From the NCBI RefSeq assembly GCF_963678635.1, contig NC_087066.1, positions 22,971,996 to 23,035,995 on the forward strand: DNA of 64,000 nucleotides, given 5' to 3'. Positions 37,101 to 52,100 of the stretch are shown here, one piece after another. Both the position numbers and the translations under genes were made by a program. How positions within the stretch are numbered: the stretch's first letter is position 1; each line of letters begins with the position of its first letter. The DNA is from Symsagittifera roscoffensis (taxonomy: Eukaryota > Xenacoelomorpha > Acoela > Convolutidae). The notes below the pieces were generated by a model. The model searched no databases. It saw nothing but the letters and a program-made list of their open reading frames with translations, and was not told the DNA's origin.

Positions 37101-40100
37101 AAATTTATCCCCTCCTGCCTCGGAATCAACAGAAACGAAGACCTCAAAATCACACTACAAAAGGGGGGTTGGGTTCAATTTGTGGCTCTGGCTGAGATTC
37201 CCTTGAAGGTGCAATTTCTTCAACTCAAATGACAAATCGATGATTTTACATTTTGACTAAGTGACATGTTTTAACAGTGTTCCTATCATCACAAATTTGA
37301 CTTCCCAACATCTGTCAATAATCGAATTGGACTAAGCGAAAGAATACAACTAAGAAAACTTTGTATATTTATTCTCAAAATTCGCACCCGCTAAATTAGC
37401 TTTCAAATAGAAAGATTTGATTTAGTTATATTTTTAGGAAATTTTTACCTTGGGGCACAAATCAGGAAAAAAATCAACATCTTGTTTAAATGATGTTGAC
37501 GTTTGGAACAACCTTATTTGTTCATACAAAAAATCGTCTAAATAACAACCCTGGCTTTTATATAACTTCAAAGAATTCACTCTTAAGGCTAATTTTCCAG
37601 GCAAATATGCCTTATTTGAGAAAATTATGAAATAAAACGTTCTCATTAACCTGAAAAACTGACACTTTCCTATTTTTTTAAGGTTTAGATCGTATTCTGA
37701 AAAGTGAAGACTGAGATGAATTAACCACAGTAACTAAAATTAGCATAGTATTAAAACTAACCATGACAACTTACAGCTAAGAGTGACAACTATTAGTTGT
37801 TATTTTTGTCGTACGTGAATCAAAAATAAGGTTAAAAATGGTCGGTGATTATAGTAATTTTGTTGTTAATCGGGTTGAAACTACAAAAAACTGAATTTAA
37901 AAAAATGAGTAATCATTTTACCTCGTCGCTACTTTTCCACCCTCAAGGCGGATTCACTTTCAAAATCGAACCATATTTTTCAAAGTTTGTAAGCACTTAG
38001 CAGGACACCGCATAACACATGTGGAGATTGTTCTTACAAATTAATTCAAAGTGTACGCATTCTTAGCGGGGAATTAAGGAGGTATTAAGTAACTATTAAT
38101 TCCCGCTAATATTGCCCGAAAGGGTCAACAATACGCAGTCAGGTAGCAAGCCATACCTCTGGTCATAAATTTTTCAATCACAGCGCCCACAAAAAAGTCT
38201 ATGAAAACGTGCCTGTAGAATTTTGTTTGGCCAGTTTATCGGTTGACTATCAATGTGCTTTTACCGACCCTAATTGTTGACTCTCATATAAACTCAACTC
38301 ATTTTAAAGGTAAAAATGGGATTTCTTAAGTGATCTTTCCTTGAGAATGAAGAAAAAAAATCAGCTCTTCCTTCTTCAAAATAGCCTGCGCACATCACCA
38401 AATTAAATCAGATTGAAGTAAAAGGTTAATTCAGATTTTAAAAATTTGGATTGGACTAACTTTTTATTACCCTGGGGGCTCAACATTGGAAAGAGTCAAA
38501 GTTTCTCAACCAGTTAAATAATTTAAACAGTTGCGTGCACGTCTTAATCTTGGAATTGACAGCAGTTCTTCCACGAGAGCTTAACTTTTCTACTCACAAC
38601 TTCGGCCGGTCTGAAATATCTGGGATCAACTGTGACCCTGACTGCACCAGTGGCCTCATCATAGCCAACCTCATCCAGCCCCTCCCCTCTCCACCTAAAA
38701 CACAACCGCAAAATATGAGTCATGAAAGCAGAACAGAAACAACAACCTGTACTTCTTTACGTTTGATAAATACAAAACATAATTTGAGCGCAGAATAACG
38801 TCAAAATAATAATTTTCGTAAAAGGTCAAAATAGCTCTATACTTTAAACACACAAAACACTAATTTGAGAGAATTGTAGCCAACCGACTGCCGGAAAAGC
38901 GTGAATGAAATCAACGAATTTGATAAGTATAATCAAAGAAAAGTTCACATTTCGAAATTCAAAGAAAAAAATAAGGCCTTAAGCTCAAGTTTCTAGAACA
39001 ATGAATTATCGACATTTTTTGATAAAAATAACCCAATTCGAGAAAACTGGATTTTTAGGTCGATCACGTTTTTCTTAACTTTACACTTTTGCTGTTTGAT
39101 AGCCGATTTTCCTTCATTTTAACAAGGAAAATGGACTCAACTCAAAAACAAATAAAAAATAAAAATCATATTTAAGCGTAAAGACTTCTTCCTGAAAGAA
39201 AAACCAAGATAAAAATCACCAAGAACCGTAGAAAAGTCTTCAACACGTACATTGCCAATTTAAAACACATCAGTTCACAGTTATTTGAAATTCAAACATA
39301 GCCAACAAACAATTGGAGAAGATCAACGAACGCAATGAAACAGAAAAGTAATACCTAGTTTTTTTTAAAACAACTTCAGCTTTCGAAGAAAAAATTATGG
39401 TCTTAAAGTTCTTTGTTTTCAAGAACAATTTATGATTGACACTTTTTGATGAAATCAACTCAATTTGAGAAAACTGGATCAATAGAAACATTTTTTAATC
39501 CGCTGGAAAATCTGAAAAATGAAACCTACTTTCGAAAAAAGAAGTCTATAATTCTTTCCGTGACTTTTACAATTTTGGTGTTCGATAGTGGAGTTTTCCT
39601 TCATTTTTCAAAGGAAATGAGCTGAACTTAGAAAAGAGTCAAACCGCGAACAAACAAAAACTAAGCGTGAAAAATTAGAACTTTTAAAACAAAAGCACAA
39701 GACCTATATCAGAGTATTCGCTACCTTTATATCTCTTTACCCTTGCGATAAGCAATAGTATTGCAATCGGGTACTCAATTATTTCCCGACCTCTCTCAAA
39801 TCTCAGTTTTTGATTTTAATGAACAACGATATTGAAAAACTCCCCCGCATGAGCGGCTACGCCCAAATTTTAACACGAAGTTCTGGCCCTCTAAATAGTC
39901 AAATTTTTGATTTTTGTTTTTGGCCACTCAAAGTTTTTTACAACAAAAAATATCGCCCTAGAAAAACTTTTGATTATTTGACCGTTTTTTTGAAAGTTTT
40001 TGACTTTTCTGGAGAAGTACCCTCCCAAACTTGGAACTTAGGGTTCAATCAAAATGACAGGTTGCGTGAATCCCGTCTGCATAAGCGGCTACGCCCTATT

Positions 40101-43100
40101 TTGTCTTACAAAAAGACATTCTCGGAAATGTCAAATTTTTTGATTTGTTGAGAGTTTTTTTCGGACTTTTCTCACTAACTATCCTGCCAAATATGATATC
40201 ATAGCTTAAGTCGAAACAACAGGTTACTGAAATCCTACTTTTATAATTGGGTTGCCTATTTTTTTTAAAATTATGGCCTTCAAACAAGTCATAATTTTAA
40301 AACTTTGACCGTATTTTTGAAACTTTTTTACTTCAATCGATAAAACCGGTTTTGGGATTCTTTTATACTTTAGCGGCCATGATCTGATTTTTGCAAAAAA
40401 TAAGAGATTTCCGGAAGTCAAGTTTTTGAATTTTTGATGACCGTTTCTTAGAAAATTTTTGAATTTCATAAAAAAAACCATATAAAATCTGAGATGATAA
40501 GTTCATGAAAAAACCGTTTGCGAGATTTTTTTCTGCAGTAGCGGCGACTCCTTAAACTTTTGTAAGTGGTTTGTTTTGTTCTTGCGAAAGTAGATTATCT
40601 CCAAGTTTTTTTTACTCTTTTCTAGAGAAATAAGGTTTTGGACACTTTCCGTGCCAATTGTGTTGTATCGCAAGTGGTGCGCAGCTCCGCTTTGCTTCTG
40701 TGTATCATCTTAAAATTTTAACACTTGGAAAAAAGACAACAGACAGTTGAAAAAACTTCATGAACGCACGGAAATAGAAAGAAACAGTGACTTGTTTTGT
40801 GAAAAAAAAAAAACGTTACACTTCAAAATTAAAGGAAAAAAATGTATAGTTTTAAAGCTCTTTGAGTTTATAGAACAGTATATCACCAAAAAAAATTTTT
40901 GATGAAGATAACCCAATTTGAAAAAATGGATTATTAGGTTAAGTTTTTATTCCGCTGAGAAGTCTGAAAAATAAATTCCATTTCTAAAATTAGAAGTCGA
41001 TCACGTTCTTCCTGCACTTTACCTTTTGCTGTTTCATAGCCAATTTTCCTTAATTTTAACAAGATAAATGAGCTAAACTTAAAAAGAAATTAAAATTCAA
41101 ACAGCGAAGTATCATATTTAAGATTCAAAAAATTCCTGAAAGAAAAAAGAAAATCAACAAGAACCCTACAAAGTCTTCAACACGTTCATTGCCACTTTAA
41201 AACACATTGGTTCAAAGCTATTTGAATTACAAACATAGCCAACAGACAGTTGGAGAAGAGCAATGAACGCAAGAATCAAAAGTGACGACTAGTTTTTGAA
41301 AAAACTTTAAATTTCGAAGAAAAACATACATATAGCCTATAAGATCTTTAATTTCAAGAACAATTTATAGTTGACACTTTTTGATAAGGATAAATAAATT
41401 TGAGAAAAATGGGTCAATAGGTAAAGTCTTTATTCCGCTGGGAAACCTGGAAAAAGAAACAACCTGGAAAATAAAAGATGATAATTTTTTCGTGCCTTTT
41501 AGATTTTTGTTGTTCGATTGTGGAGTTTGCCTTCATTTTTCAATTTTATCACGGCCTAAAAAAGTATATGGCGTTCATTGACTCTTAAAAATCACCAAGA
41601 CTTACGTTCATGGCCCTTAAAAACTAATATCCCATTAGAAAAAAACTGGTTCAATAGGTCGTTTTTATTTTGTTGAGAAATCTAGAAATGAAAATCCACT
41701 TTCAGATCTGAACATCAATCAAGTTTGTTTTCACTTTATTCACAATATCGTTATTGGATCGCAAAAACTGCCTTCAATTCAGCAATTAAGTTTAAATTGA
41801 ACTTTAAAATTAAAAGTCACGAAAAATCAAATATGAACGTGAACAAAACGAACACAAAACTCAACGCAACCTAAATAAGTGTATTCACTTCTTATTATTG
41901 ACACTTTAAATTAAGGAAAGTTTAAATGTTGACACTTTACAAAACAATAACTGCATTAATTTTTCAATAAGTTTCTATTAACCGAAAATTACCAAAACTA
42001 AACTGGAAGGAGGTGAACTTGCAGTTAAGCCACTTGTTTACATGTAATCAATGAATTTGAAAAAGAACATGACAGACTAAAAATAGAGAAAAACGAAACA
42101 AGAAAGCAACTGACTAAATACCTTAATACGCGAAAACTTCATTCGTTCTCTGAAATTAAACAAACATAACCAACATACAGTTGGAAAAAAATGAAGGAAC
42201 ACAAGAAAAAAAATCTTACTGTTTTTTTAATTTAAGTTTCAGAGAAAAATAGATGCACTTAAAGCTCTTTAAATTTCTAAAAAATTTCTAGTATTTTCCG
42301 AAAAAAAACGAACCTAATTTGAGAAAACTGGAGCATTGAGTAAAATTTTATTTTGCTACGAAATCTGAAAAATAAATTCCGCTTTCGAACCTAGAAGTCG
42401 ATCACGTTTTTTGTGACCTTTTAACTTTTGGTGTTCGAAAGTGTAGTTCGCCTTTCATTTACACAGAGGCGAAGCTGCGCTTCGCAAACACTTGCGAGAA
42501 CACGACAAAAAAGCAGCTCTATCAAATGAAATAAGAAAAAGTAGAAAAAAGCCTCGAATTAGCAAAAACTCGGCTACGTGTAGGATTCGAATCTGCGCCC
42601 TACTGCAATCAAAAGATTTAGTCTCACCCATTATCCAATCAGCCACGCAACCTTAAAAACCGACAAACGCTACTCACGAATAAAGCAGCTACATGCGCTA
42701 ATAAATTGCCTAATCTATTCAGCAAAAAAGGCACCACAAAAAGGCACCACATACGAACAGACACAATTTTGCAAGTAATAACTTGGAATATAACAAACTG
42801 AAGGAATCCACACTAACTTTGCATGTAACAAATCGGAAAAACGAAAGGCACATTATGTATCAATTATGAATTTCAAAAAAAAAATACGAGATATACTGAG
42901 TAAGAAAATTTGAAATCGAGTTTTCATTATTGTTACGTTGTTGGAAATTACTTTTTTGGTTCATTTGATGAATTAAAAAAAATGCATCAACAGTGGTAAC
43001 TTATTACTATTTGAACGTCAAAGCACATGCTTTGAGAAAGTTGTAAATATGCTTCAAAAGTTGCGCCAACATTTGCGACTTAGGTTGGAAAAAAAGAAGG

Positions 43101-46100
43101 TTCGTACTAATACCCTCGCTTCGCAAGTGTAAACAAAGGAAATGAACTGAGCTTTGAAAAAAAAACTTTGAACTGAATTTAAAAAAACTTAAAATCAAAC
43201 CGCTTAAAACAAAAAATCATCACGACCTATATAAAAGTCTGAACTACGTTTATCGACTCTTCATAAATTTTCATTATTTTCTCCTGAAAACAGGAAGCAA
43301 ACAAATTTACCGTTGAAGTTGAATTCATGAATTTAAAAAGTATTGCAATCTGAGTTTTGACTATTTTAAAATATTGAAAAAAGCAAGTTGTTTTTTCACT
43401 TTCAAAACCATCATATCGAAACATCTTTTTTTTGAATTTTTTTTTACGATTGTCACTTTTAATCAAACTTAACAAATTTCAGAAGACGAGTCATTAAGTT
43501 TCATATACCAGTCATTTTCACTAATAAAAACATTTTTGACTAAAAAGTCTGTTGTTATGTTTTGCACTATTTCCACATTCACATCTGAGTGGAATTTCGC
43601 TATAAATTCGATTGAGTCCACATAAGCATTTTATTTGGAACTCACATGAGCTCATTACTTTTGATACAAATCATGAATTAAAAAAACAAGACCTAAATAA
43701 GACATCACGTTCATCTTGTTAGTGAAACACGACCTATGCGACGGCAAATTCACTTAATTTGTACAAACGTTTTCTTAAAACCGCACAAGCTAACCAAGTG
43801 TCACATTTTTGGCATCAACCGTACAATCTCTCCACCCCCCCCCCCCCCCTTAGATGTCTCCACTTTAGTTTAAAAAAGCGAATCAGTATTTTATAAGGAG
43901 CTGTAGCAAGTTAATTTTCCCGAGAACTTCGATTATCTCAACTATATTTTCAACCAACCACTTAACACGTTTACAGTTCAACCGAATGGCAGATTGAGTC
44001 AATCTTGAGCCAATCAAAGTCAAAACTGAGTTCACAGCCAGATATTTGCGGCTTGACATTTTCTCCCCGGTCCCCTTTGACTTGTGACTTATTTTGCTTT
44101 AAAATTTTTGCCCGCGAGCTATTTGCACAATTTAAATTGATAAACAGGCGCAGGTGTCTATTCAACTGTCAACGAAGACCGTCATACAGTCTGAAATGCT
44201 ATTCACAGACTTCAAGAAGGAGATGCTCAGAATAATTTCATTCTGTTTTCAGCGCCTAATTTCGAAAAACAAATTAATTATGCGGAAAACAAGCATACAC
44301 TTCCCATACTAAGTTTACCCAAGAAAGTCCAGATGCTAAACAAAAATATAGCTGACCATTCGCTGTACAGTCTTGTTTTTTCAGGCTTCTTCAGCTTGTT
44401 TTGTGTGAAAACTTCAACCCGTTTAGCTTTGAGTTCAACCTGTATTTTCACAGCTCAATTTTCTTTTTAAAGCCTGAATGGAACCCAGATTTATCCGTCG
44501 GATTCTAAAAGCAATGAAATCATGATCCATTTTCAAAAAATTCTGTCATCAAACTGAACACTTGAGAGCTGCGTTTGCAACCATGACCAGCCATTTTAAA
44601 CTGGATGACTTTAATTGGTACTTCGAATTACAATTCAAACAACAATGACACGGAATGCCGCGCAAGTCTGCATTGAAAAAAAAAACAGGGGAGAAAACGT
44701 TTTTTGCTCGTTATGATCCAAAAAACACGTTAGTTGTTCAGCGCGCGCCGAAAAAACCAATGTTAAATAAATGTATGCTTGCGCCGAAAATTGTAGTCTT
44801 AAAAAAGTATACTCTGTCGCTGAAGAAGCTTATAGCAAACTTTCAGGGTTGATCGACCAAAAACACTTTTGGTTCTCAGCACCTGTACTCTGCCCACGCC
44901 CCTTTTTAGTTTGGACCTGCGCTTCTACCTGTACATATTATTTTGTCGTCTGTTTTCAAGAAGATCTACAAACCATTGACAGTAAGTGGAGCTCAAGTTT
45001 GATTGAACTGTGGAAGGATTCAACGGTGTTGAGTGTTGGCTGCTGCGTTTGAAATGTGAGCTGCACAAGTGTATCACTAGCAAAGATAATGAATTACGAA
45101 TGTTTATTCTCAAAACACATTCACAACAATCTCTAAGCTCAGACTATTTTCTCCCTCCGATCCAGATTAGCAAATGCGTTAACTTGTCACTGAGGATCTA
45201 TTTCTTTGGCGAGCAGGTATTTCTAGTTAAACCTACTTAAGTTGCAGCTTGGCCAGTTAAGCGCGGCTCACCGCTAGATTCCAATCCAGCCTGTCGCGGC
45301 AACCCTCCAATTTTGGTGTCACTTCAATTATCGTCGCTTCGCTTTCTGACACTTGATTAAGGACTTAACGCCGCTCTTGAAACTTCAAGACTTCCGGAGA
45401 ATCGAATTTCAAACTAATCCAATTTGTACTTCTAGTTTCAATGATTTATGTCACGTAATGTTTCAGTACCACAGTACAGCAACTCTTTGGCGCTCAGTTT
45501 AGGACAAAGATCATGAAGCAGATGCTCACGAATTTATGACCCAGAAAAAATATTAGTGAAACAAACTTTAACCAAAAGGAAGCCCAAATTATTATCGCTA
45601 CTAGTAAATCACTACTTAAATACTAGGTCTCTACTCTCTTGCTGATTTGTGTTTGTCGATGTATGTAAAGGGAATTTTACCCAGCCTAGAAAAATATTTA
45701 AAAATTAAAAATAGCCGATGAAATATCTGCAATTCTCCGTGCTGAGTCAACAATTCGTGTGTTGGTTCGTTCAATGCGGCATATAATCTTTAGTCTAGCT
45801 CTTCTGTCGCAAAAGTTGACGCCAAAGTCCTGTTCAACAAGCTTAAGAACTTAATACTCGTTTTCCTGAAGTGCTACATCCGATGATTCCGAACTCCAAG
45901 TGCTTCAACTTGGCGCCACTTTTATTGACATGATTTAAGAATTGACATGAAAAGAGACCTGCTTATCCAATGGCATAATTAACACAGCCAGCATACAATT
46001 GGAAAAGAGTACGCAGGTCAACAGAAAAACTTTTTGCAAAAAAAAGATGGCCTGAAAGCCCGTTGGATTGCAAAAACAATTTATGATTGACACTTTTTGC

Positions 46101-49100
46101 TAAAATTAACTGAATTTGAAAAAACTGGATTGATGGGTGAGTTTTTTTTTTAATTTCGCTGGGAAATCTGAAAATTACATTCCACATTCAAAACTAGAAC
46201 TCGATCACGTTTTGTGTGACCTTTACACATTTGCTGTTCGATACTGGAGTTAACAAAGGAAATGGAAAAGAAATCATAAGTCAAACCGCGAAAAAAAAAA
46301 AAATTGAGCCTGACTTTGCCTGAAAAAAAAAACAAAAAAATCATCGCGACTTATATAAGAGTCTGAGCTATGTTGATTGACTCTTAACAAGAGTAGCCGG
46401 TTGCTGTACAACTAGCATAAAGTTCCGATCACAGTTACTTTTAAAAATTTACAACTTTACAACTTTTCATGTTTAGAACAATTTTTAGGCGCGTTATAGA
46501 GAGAGGACCTAGAGGAGAGCTTCGAACCTTATCATTGGCCTTAATTTACCAATTTTTTTTTTTACAAAAGGAACAAAAAAAAACTTTGTAAAAATTTCAA
46601 ATTTTTTACATATTGCTTTTTGAACTTTTCAAATTTTGAAGGCCAGGGAAGCACTTTGAAACCAGATCAATCTTCAATAGCTAATCCTCCTTTGGTGAAA
46701 CTCGGGAATCACCTCACTTTCAGTGGTCAGAACAAAAGCAACCGAAGACAAAATTCCTCCCCGCTTTTCAGTGGTCAGAACAAGAAATTCCTACAAAATA
46801 ATCTCTTGCTGATTTCAGCTCGTCGCGGGAAAAGCAATTTTATTCAGCACAGCACTCAAATTGGTATCTTATTTCTAGTTCTATATTTGGGCGCTTCTTT
46901 TAGCGAAAAGTATAAGTTAACGACAAGTATAACAAGTATAAGTTAACGACAAGTATAAGAAAAGCAGCATTAAATAAGTGAAATGAGAACAGATAGAAAA
47001 AGCCTTAAACTTTGCTACGTATGCGCTTCGAACCTGCGACCTGGAGAATTGCAGTCCAATCACCTGCCCTCTCGGCCACGAACGCTTAACTACTGGCAAA
47101 CACTAGTCACAAATAAAGCAGCTACATATGCTGACAAATTGCCAATGCAATGCAGCAAAAGTGGCACCAAATACAAATAGACAAAACTTAGCAAGTAATA
47201 GATTGGAACCTAACAAACTGAAGGCATCCACACTAATTATGCATTTAAAAAATTGGAAAGCATAAAGCCATATTATGCATAAATTATGCATTTCAAAAAA
47301 ATTGCGAGATATATTGAGTTAGAAAATTTCTGAAAGCGAGTTTTTATTATTGTTATGTTGTTTGAAACAAATAGATTTTTTCGCTTCAATTGATGAATTA
47401 AAAATGCATCAACTATTTTCATTTATTACGATTCGAATGTCATCAAAAAGCCGTAAAAGTGGCACCAATATTTGCGACTTAGGTTAGAAAGAAAGAATAG
47501 TCGTAGTATAACACTAACGCTCACTAAAGTTCGCCAGTGTGAAAAGAGGCTACATTCAAACCACGCAAACTCAAACAACTTGTATAAACATGGTTATATA
47601 ACTTGGTCGAAGCTTACTTGATGTTAACATCGATGACCTTGAAGGATTTTTCCACGAATTCCTTGACAGAGTACTGCTTGCCAGTGGCCACCACGTAATC
47701 TCCAGGCTTGTCCTGCTGCAACATCAGCCACATGCTCTAAAACAGACACTACCTCTCTCAAAACAATTACAAAAATATACTTTATGCGTTCAGACACTTA
47801 ACGTTTCAGACAAAAAACTGATAAAATATCATTTAGTGAGCAAGTGGTCAGAACATTAATATTCAATGCCACTTTTTTAAGAATCAGAACGAATGTTAAG
47901 TGACCTAAAATTACAAATTTTGCAACTGAAACTAATAATCTAGGCATTTGAATTAAAGAAAACACCCGACTGTTGTAAATGCGTAATTGAACCCAGGGAA
48001 ACAAGAGTTTAAAAAAATGAAAAATTCAATGTCATAACACAGGCGAGGCGGAGCTTCGCATCACTTGCGATAGAACACGAACATTGGAAACATCAAGTCG
48101 AAAAAAAATGAAAATGTCGAAAAACAAGTCTACCAAAATGTCCTTCGTATGTCTCGATAGAAATTCATTTCAGGCAAACAAAACAAAGAGGAAACGAAGC
48201 CGACAATCTTTGAGGAGACACAAGTTGAGCCGAAAAATTAAGATTTTATAAATTTAAGTCCCTCTTCAAATTTCATTGGACAACACTTGCACTTGCAACT
48301 AGAGGCCCAGCTAAAGCTGAGGGTAACAGTTTGATCTTTTGAATTTATTGCACCGATTAAAAATGAAATAGGTAATTTCAAAAATTCAAAAACTGGGCTT
48401 AAGATAAAGCCTTGGTTGTTTCTCTAAAATAAAAAAGAGGAATTTTTGACAATTTATTAAAACATACCATTTTTCTTACAAACAAAACATCTGGGGGCCA
48501 TAAATTTTCTTGTAGGAAAATTTGGTTGAAGCATCTTATACAGCAAACTTTTTGTCAACCCTTTCAGTCAATTGAACACAAAATCTAACCTTGGGGAGGG
48601 TCTTTTTCGAGAACAAAACAAAAACTTCATAATTCAAAATCCAAAAAAAAATGTCAAATATTCCCCCAAAAGAGTTTATCGAAGGCTGTAAAAAGTGAGG
48701 TATGGTAAAAAAAAAAGACTAAAAGAATATGCAGGCACACAGGGATGTGGGCGATCTTACCATTAATGCCACTAAATTAAAAATCGGTATAGCAGTTTTT
48801 GAGAAAAACTAAATTTTTTAAGTGAAAAATTTTTCCAAAGCCTTTCACAAAATAAAATAGAAAACCGATTCCAAGCATTTTCATCAAAGTCTGTTTTTAT
48901 CGAACAAAAAATGAAAAAATGCTTACAACACATGAAAAATTCATTATGTAGCAACAAAGCGGACAAACTTTGAGCAGACACCAGTTGGGCCGGAAAAAAA
49001 AACTATTTAAAAAAATTAAAAAGTTTCAAGGCCCCTAAAAAATCTGCAAAGAAAGTTCCTGATAGCACAAGCTAAATCCATGATGCGGTCAGTAAGCCGA

Positions 49101-52100
49101 CAAAATTTGAGCAGACAAACGAAAGTCCTACAGTTCCATTTTAACTGGAAAAAAATTGAATGCCAATGCGTTCAATTTCATTGCGTTTTCTCTAGACTGA
49201 GTGGGAAGAAGCCTGCAAATTGTTCAGATTCGTTAAAAAAGCAAGTTCATTTTCTTACAGATTTTAAAGGAAAAAAGTTTACGGGAAAAATCTAGTTCCC
49301 GATCACAGGACACTTGTTCTCGCAATTTTAAAATATAGCCAACAGACAGGTGGAAAAAGTGAATGAACGCACGAAAACAGTAAGAAACAGGTGAAAAAAA
49401 ATAATGACCTGTTTCTTAACACAAAAACTCAACTTTTGAAATTCTAATTGAAAAATTGGATATCACAAAAGTTTTGAATTTCGAGAAAACTCATGAGTTA
49501 CACTTTTTTTCTCAACCAAATTTGAGAAAACTGGATGTAAATGTAAATTTTTCCTTCCGCTGTGAAATCTGGAATTCACTTTCGAAACTAGAGGTGGATC
49601 CCACTTTTGATGTACGATAGTGGAGGTTGGCTTCCTTTCAACAAAGGAAACAAACTGACCTTAAAAAGAAATCAAAAGTAGAATTGAAAGCAAAAAATTT
49701 TGAGCCTGAAAAGTTTTTCATGACTTTTCCTCAAAAAAATCATCACGACCTATAGAAGAGTCTGAACTACATTTATCAACTCGTAATAACTGACACACAA
49801 AGTGGGGCCAGCTGTTACTAGCTGACCACATTGGAAAACATTAATGTCTTCAAATGTTATCGAAGTTAATTAATACCATGTAAGAAGGACGATAAAAAAA
49901 CTCGCTTTGAGTTGCTTAGCTGAAGAAAAATATTAACCACACTAAACAAGTATAGCCGGTTGCTGCGGAAGTAGAGCAGAATGCTCCAAATGTTTTTTTG
50001 AAAACACTAAAAAAGGTTTTCAACTGTCATAGTAAATAAAGCAAATCAGGCAAAGGTTTTTGTCAAAAATGACTAGAAAACAAAAACAAAATTCAATTCT
50101 CACTTGCTTTATTCGCTCAAAAAAGACCAAAACTCAAACATTTCAAACCGGTTTTTCTTGAAACTAAGACATTTTTTGAAAAATGACGTTCCAATCAGGA
50201 ATCAAAAGGCTTTACTATGATAAACCACTCCACCCATAGCGATGATTATTTATGGCAAATGTTTTGGTCGAAAAACAAAAATAAGCCTGCACGCTCACCT
50301 TATTCGCTCGAAATTAGACCAAAAATATTATAGATCACTCCACCCAGTCCAATGATTATTTGTGGTACCTGGTTTCGCGTGGAAAACAAACAAAACAAGA
50401 ACACACCTGAATACAAAATTCCTTCCTATTTTCAATGGTCGGAACAAAAACAAAATTTTTCATCATCTCCGCACACTCCCGTGTAAGACAAAGGCAGTCC
50501 AAAAGTTCATGTAAGTTTCGCATTGAGCTGATCGGCCCCAGAAAGCTATTTAAAGCATCAATATCAACAAGGATAGCTGATGACTAATTTCTTTCAAACT
50601 ACTTTTTCATTTTGAATTTCAAATTTAAAGCCGTTTCTTGTTTAATAAAAACAAATAGAAAATAAATCGAAAGAAGAAGATTTCAGCAAAATACTGTTGG
50701 AAAAGTAGCCCTAGAAGGGCCAAATGAAAAATAATAATAATAAAAATAAAAGAACACTAATAAAATTCTGATGTGTCGGAATCGAACTTGCGACCTCGAG
50801 ACGAAGAGTCTCACGACCTCTCACGTGCACCATGGACGCTTAATAATCTACCATTAAACCAGATATAAAGGCATAATGCTTATGCAGCAAAAGTAAAACA
50901 GAATCTTAAGCTATTGCCGCAAAAGTGACACCAAACTTATAAGCAGTTTTATTTGCAACTTGCATTGGAAAAAAGTACACTTCGTAATATGAAACTAAGC
51001 TGCTCATCTGTAAGTTAAAATATTCGACCCCATTTTTCTCATCACAGAGACAAAGTTCTATAACTCTTTATGGAATCTGAATTTAAACGTTATTTCAGCT
51101 GTATTAGCTATCGTTCGGCAGTTTATTTACATAATTTAGGCGCCCTTTCTGTAAATTTTTGATATTTTTTTGGTTAAAAAAAATTAAATTTTGCTAGCAA
51201 ACGGCGCTTAAAGGAAGAAAAAAATAAAGAACAAAAATTTATCATAGCAAAAAAAATGCAGTAGAATTAATTGAGTGTCCGAATTTCGTGAAATTTGTTA
51301 TGAAATTCGGGCAAATTCAGACAGCCTTTTAGTTTTTTAGGAATTCAAATTACAGTTGAAACGTCTTTATACCACACGTGATCCCATATGAGCTTTCCTG
51401 GAGGCAGTCAAAATGGGGAAGAAAAAAAACCTCCTCCAAGTTCCTTCCCTTCACTTCGTGAAGTGGTCGGAACAATTAAAACATAAGTTCGCTCTTAACT
51501 TTGTCCACTAGTGTAAGTGAAAAATGTTCATAAACACTTAAATGTTTTTTACCTCTACGTAGTCTTTTGCGTGTCCCCAATCTCGTTTTGCATCCATGTT
51601 GCCCAAAGAAAAAGACTCAATTTTGCCCAATTTAATGTTGGCCACACTGCGAGTGATTTTTCTAGTCACGAAATTCTCACCTGAAACCGGGAAGATTAAG
51701 TTTTCCAAACAAGATGACTCTCTTCAGAACAACAACTCTTTCTTAACGGTTATAAAAAATTTTGGGATTTAAATATTGGAAGATTTAAATATATATCAAT
51801 TTTGTAAAACTTGGTCTGTCGGATCTTATCTATCTAAAGATGTGACAGCATCTATTGCTCATTATTTTGCTTGACAACTGCTTTACCTCTTCGAGGACTT
51901 TCGTGGTTAAACAGGATGCCTGATGTCACATGTATGTTATAACCTTCTCTGTACACTTTGGCTAAGGTATGGGCAAACACTTTGGCACACGCTGAAACAT
52001 ATCAAATGATTGAATATCAATTACATTGGAGATAAAAAATCATAAATTCTCAGCGAGCCGAAAGTCTGTAGCCTAGGCAAAATTTCATAAAATTAATTAA

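Noticed and set aside
36869-37195. 108-codon plus-strand frame in the GC-rich Gmds intron island
   Set aside because: Low-complexity basic composition with no recognisable domain; open frames are expected where stop-rich A/T is scarce.
31109-43849. Runs of 15-16 C at 31109-31124 and 43835-43849
   Set aside because: The flanks are unrelated, so the runs are simple mononucleotide repeats without further structure.
45241-45303. tRNA-like stretch (GTTGC...GCAAC ends, GATTCCAATCC)
   Set aside because: Only about 63 bases, the T arm does not pair and the loop sequence is not TTCRANY; not supported as a tRNA gene.
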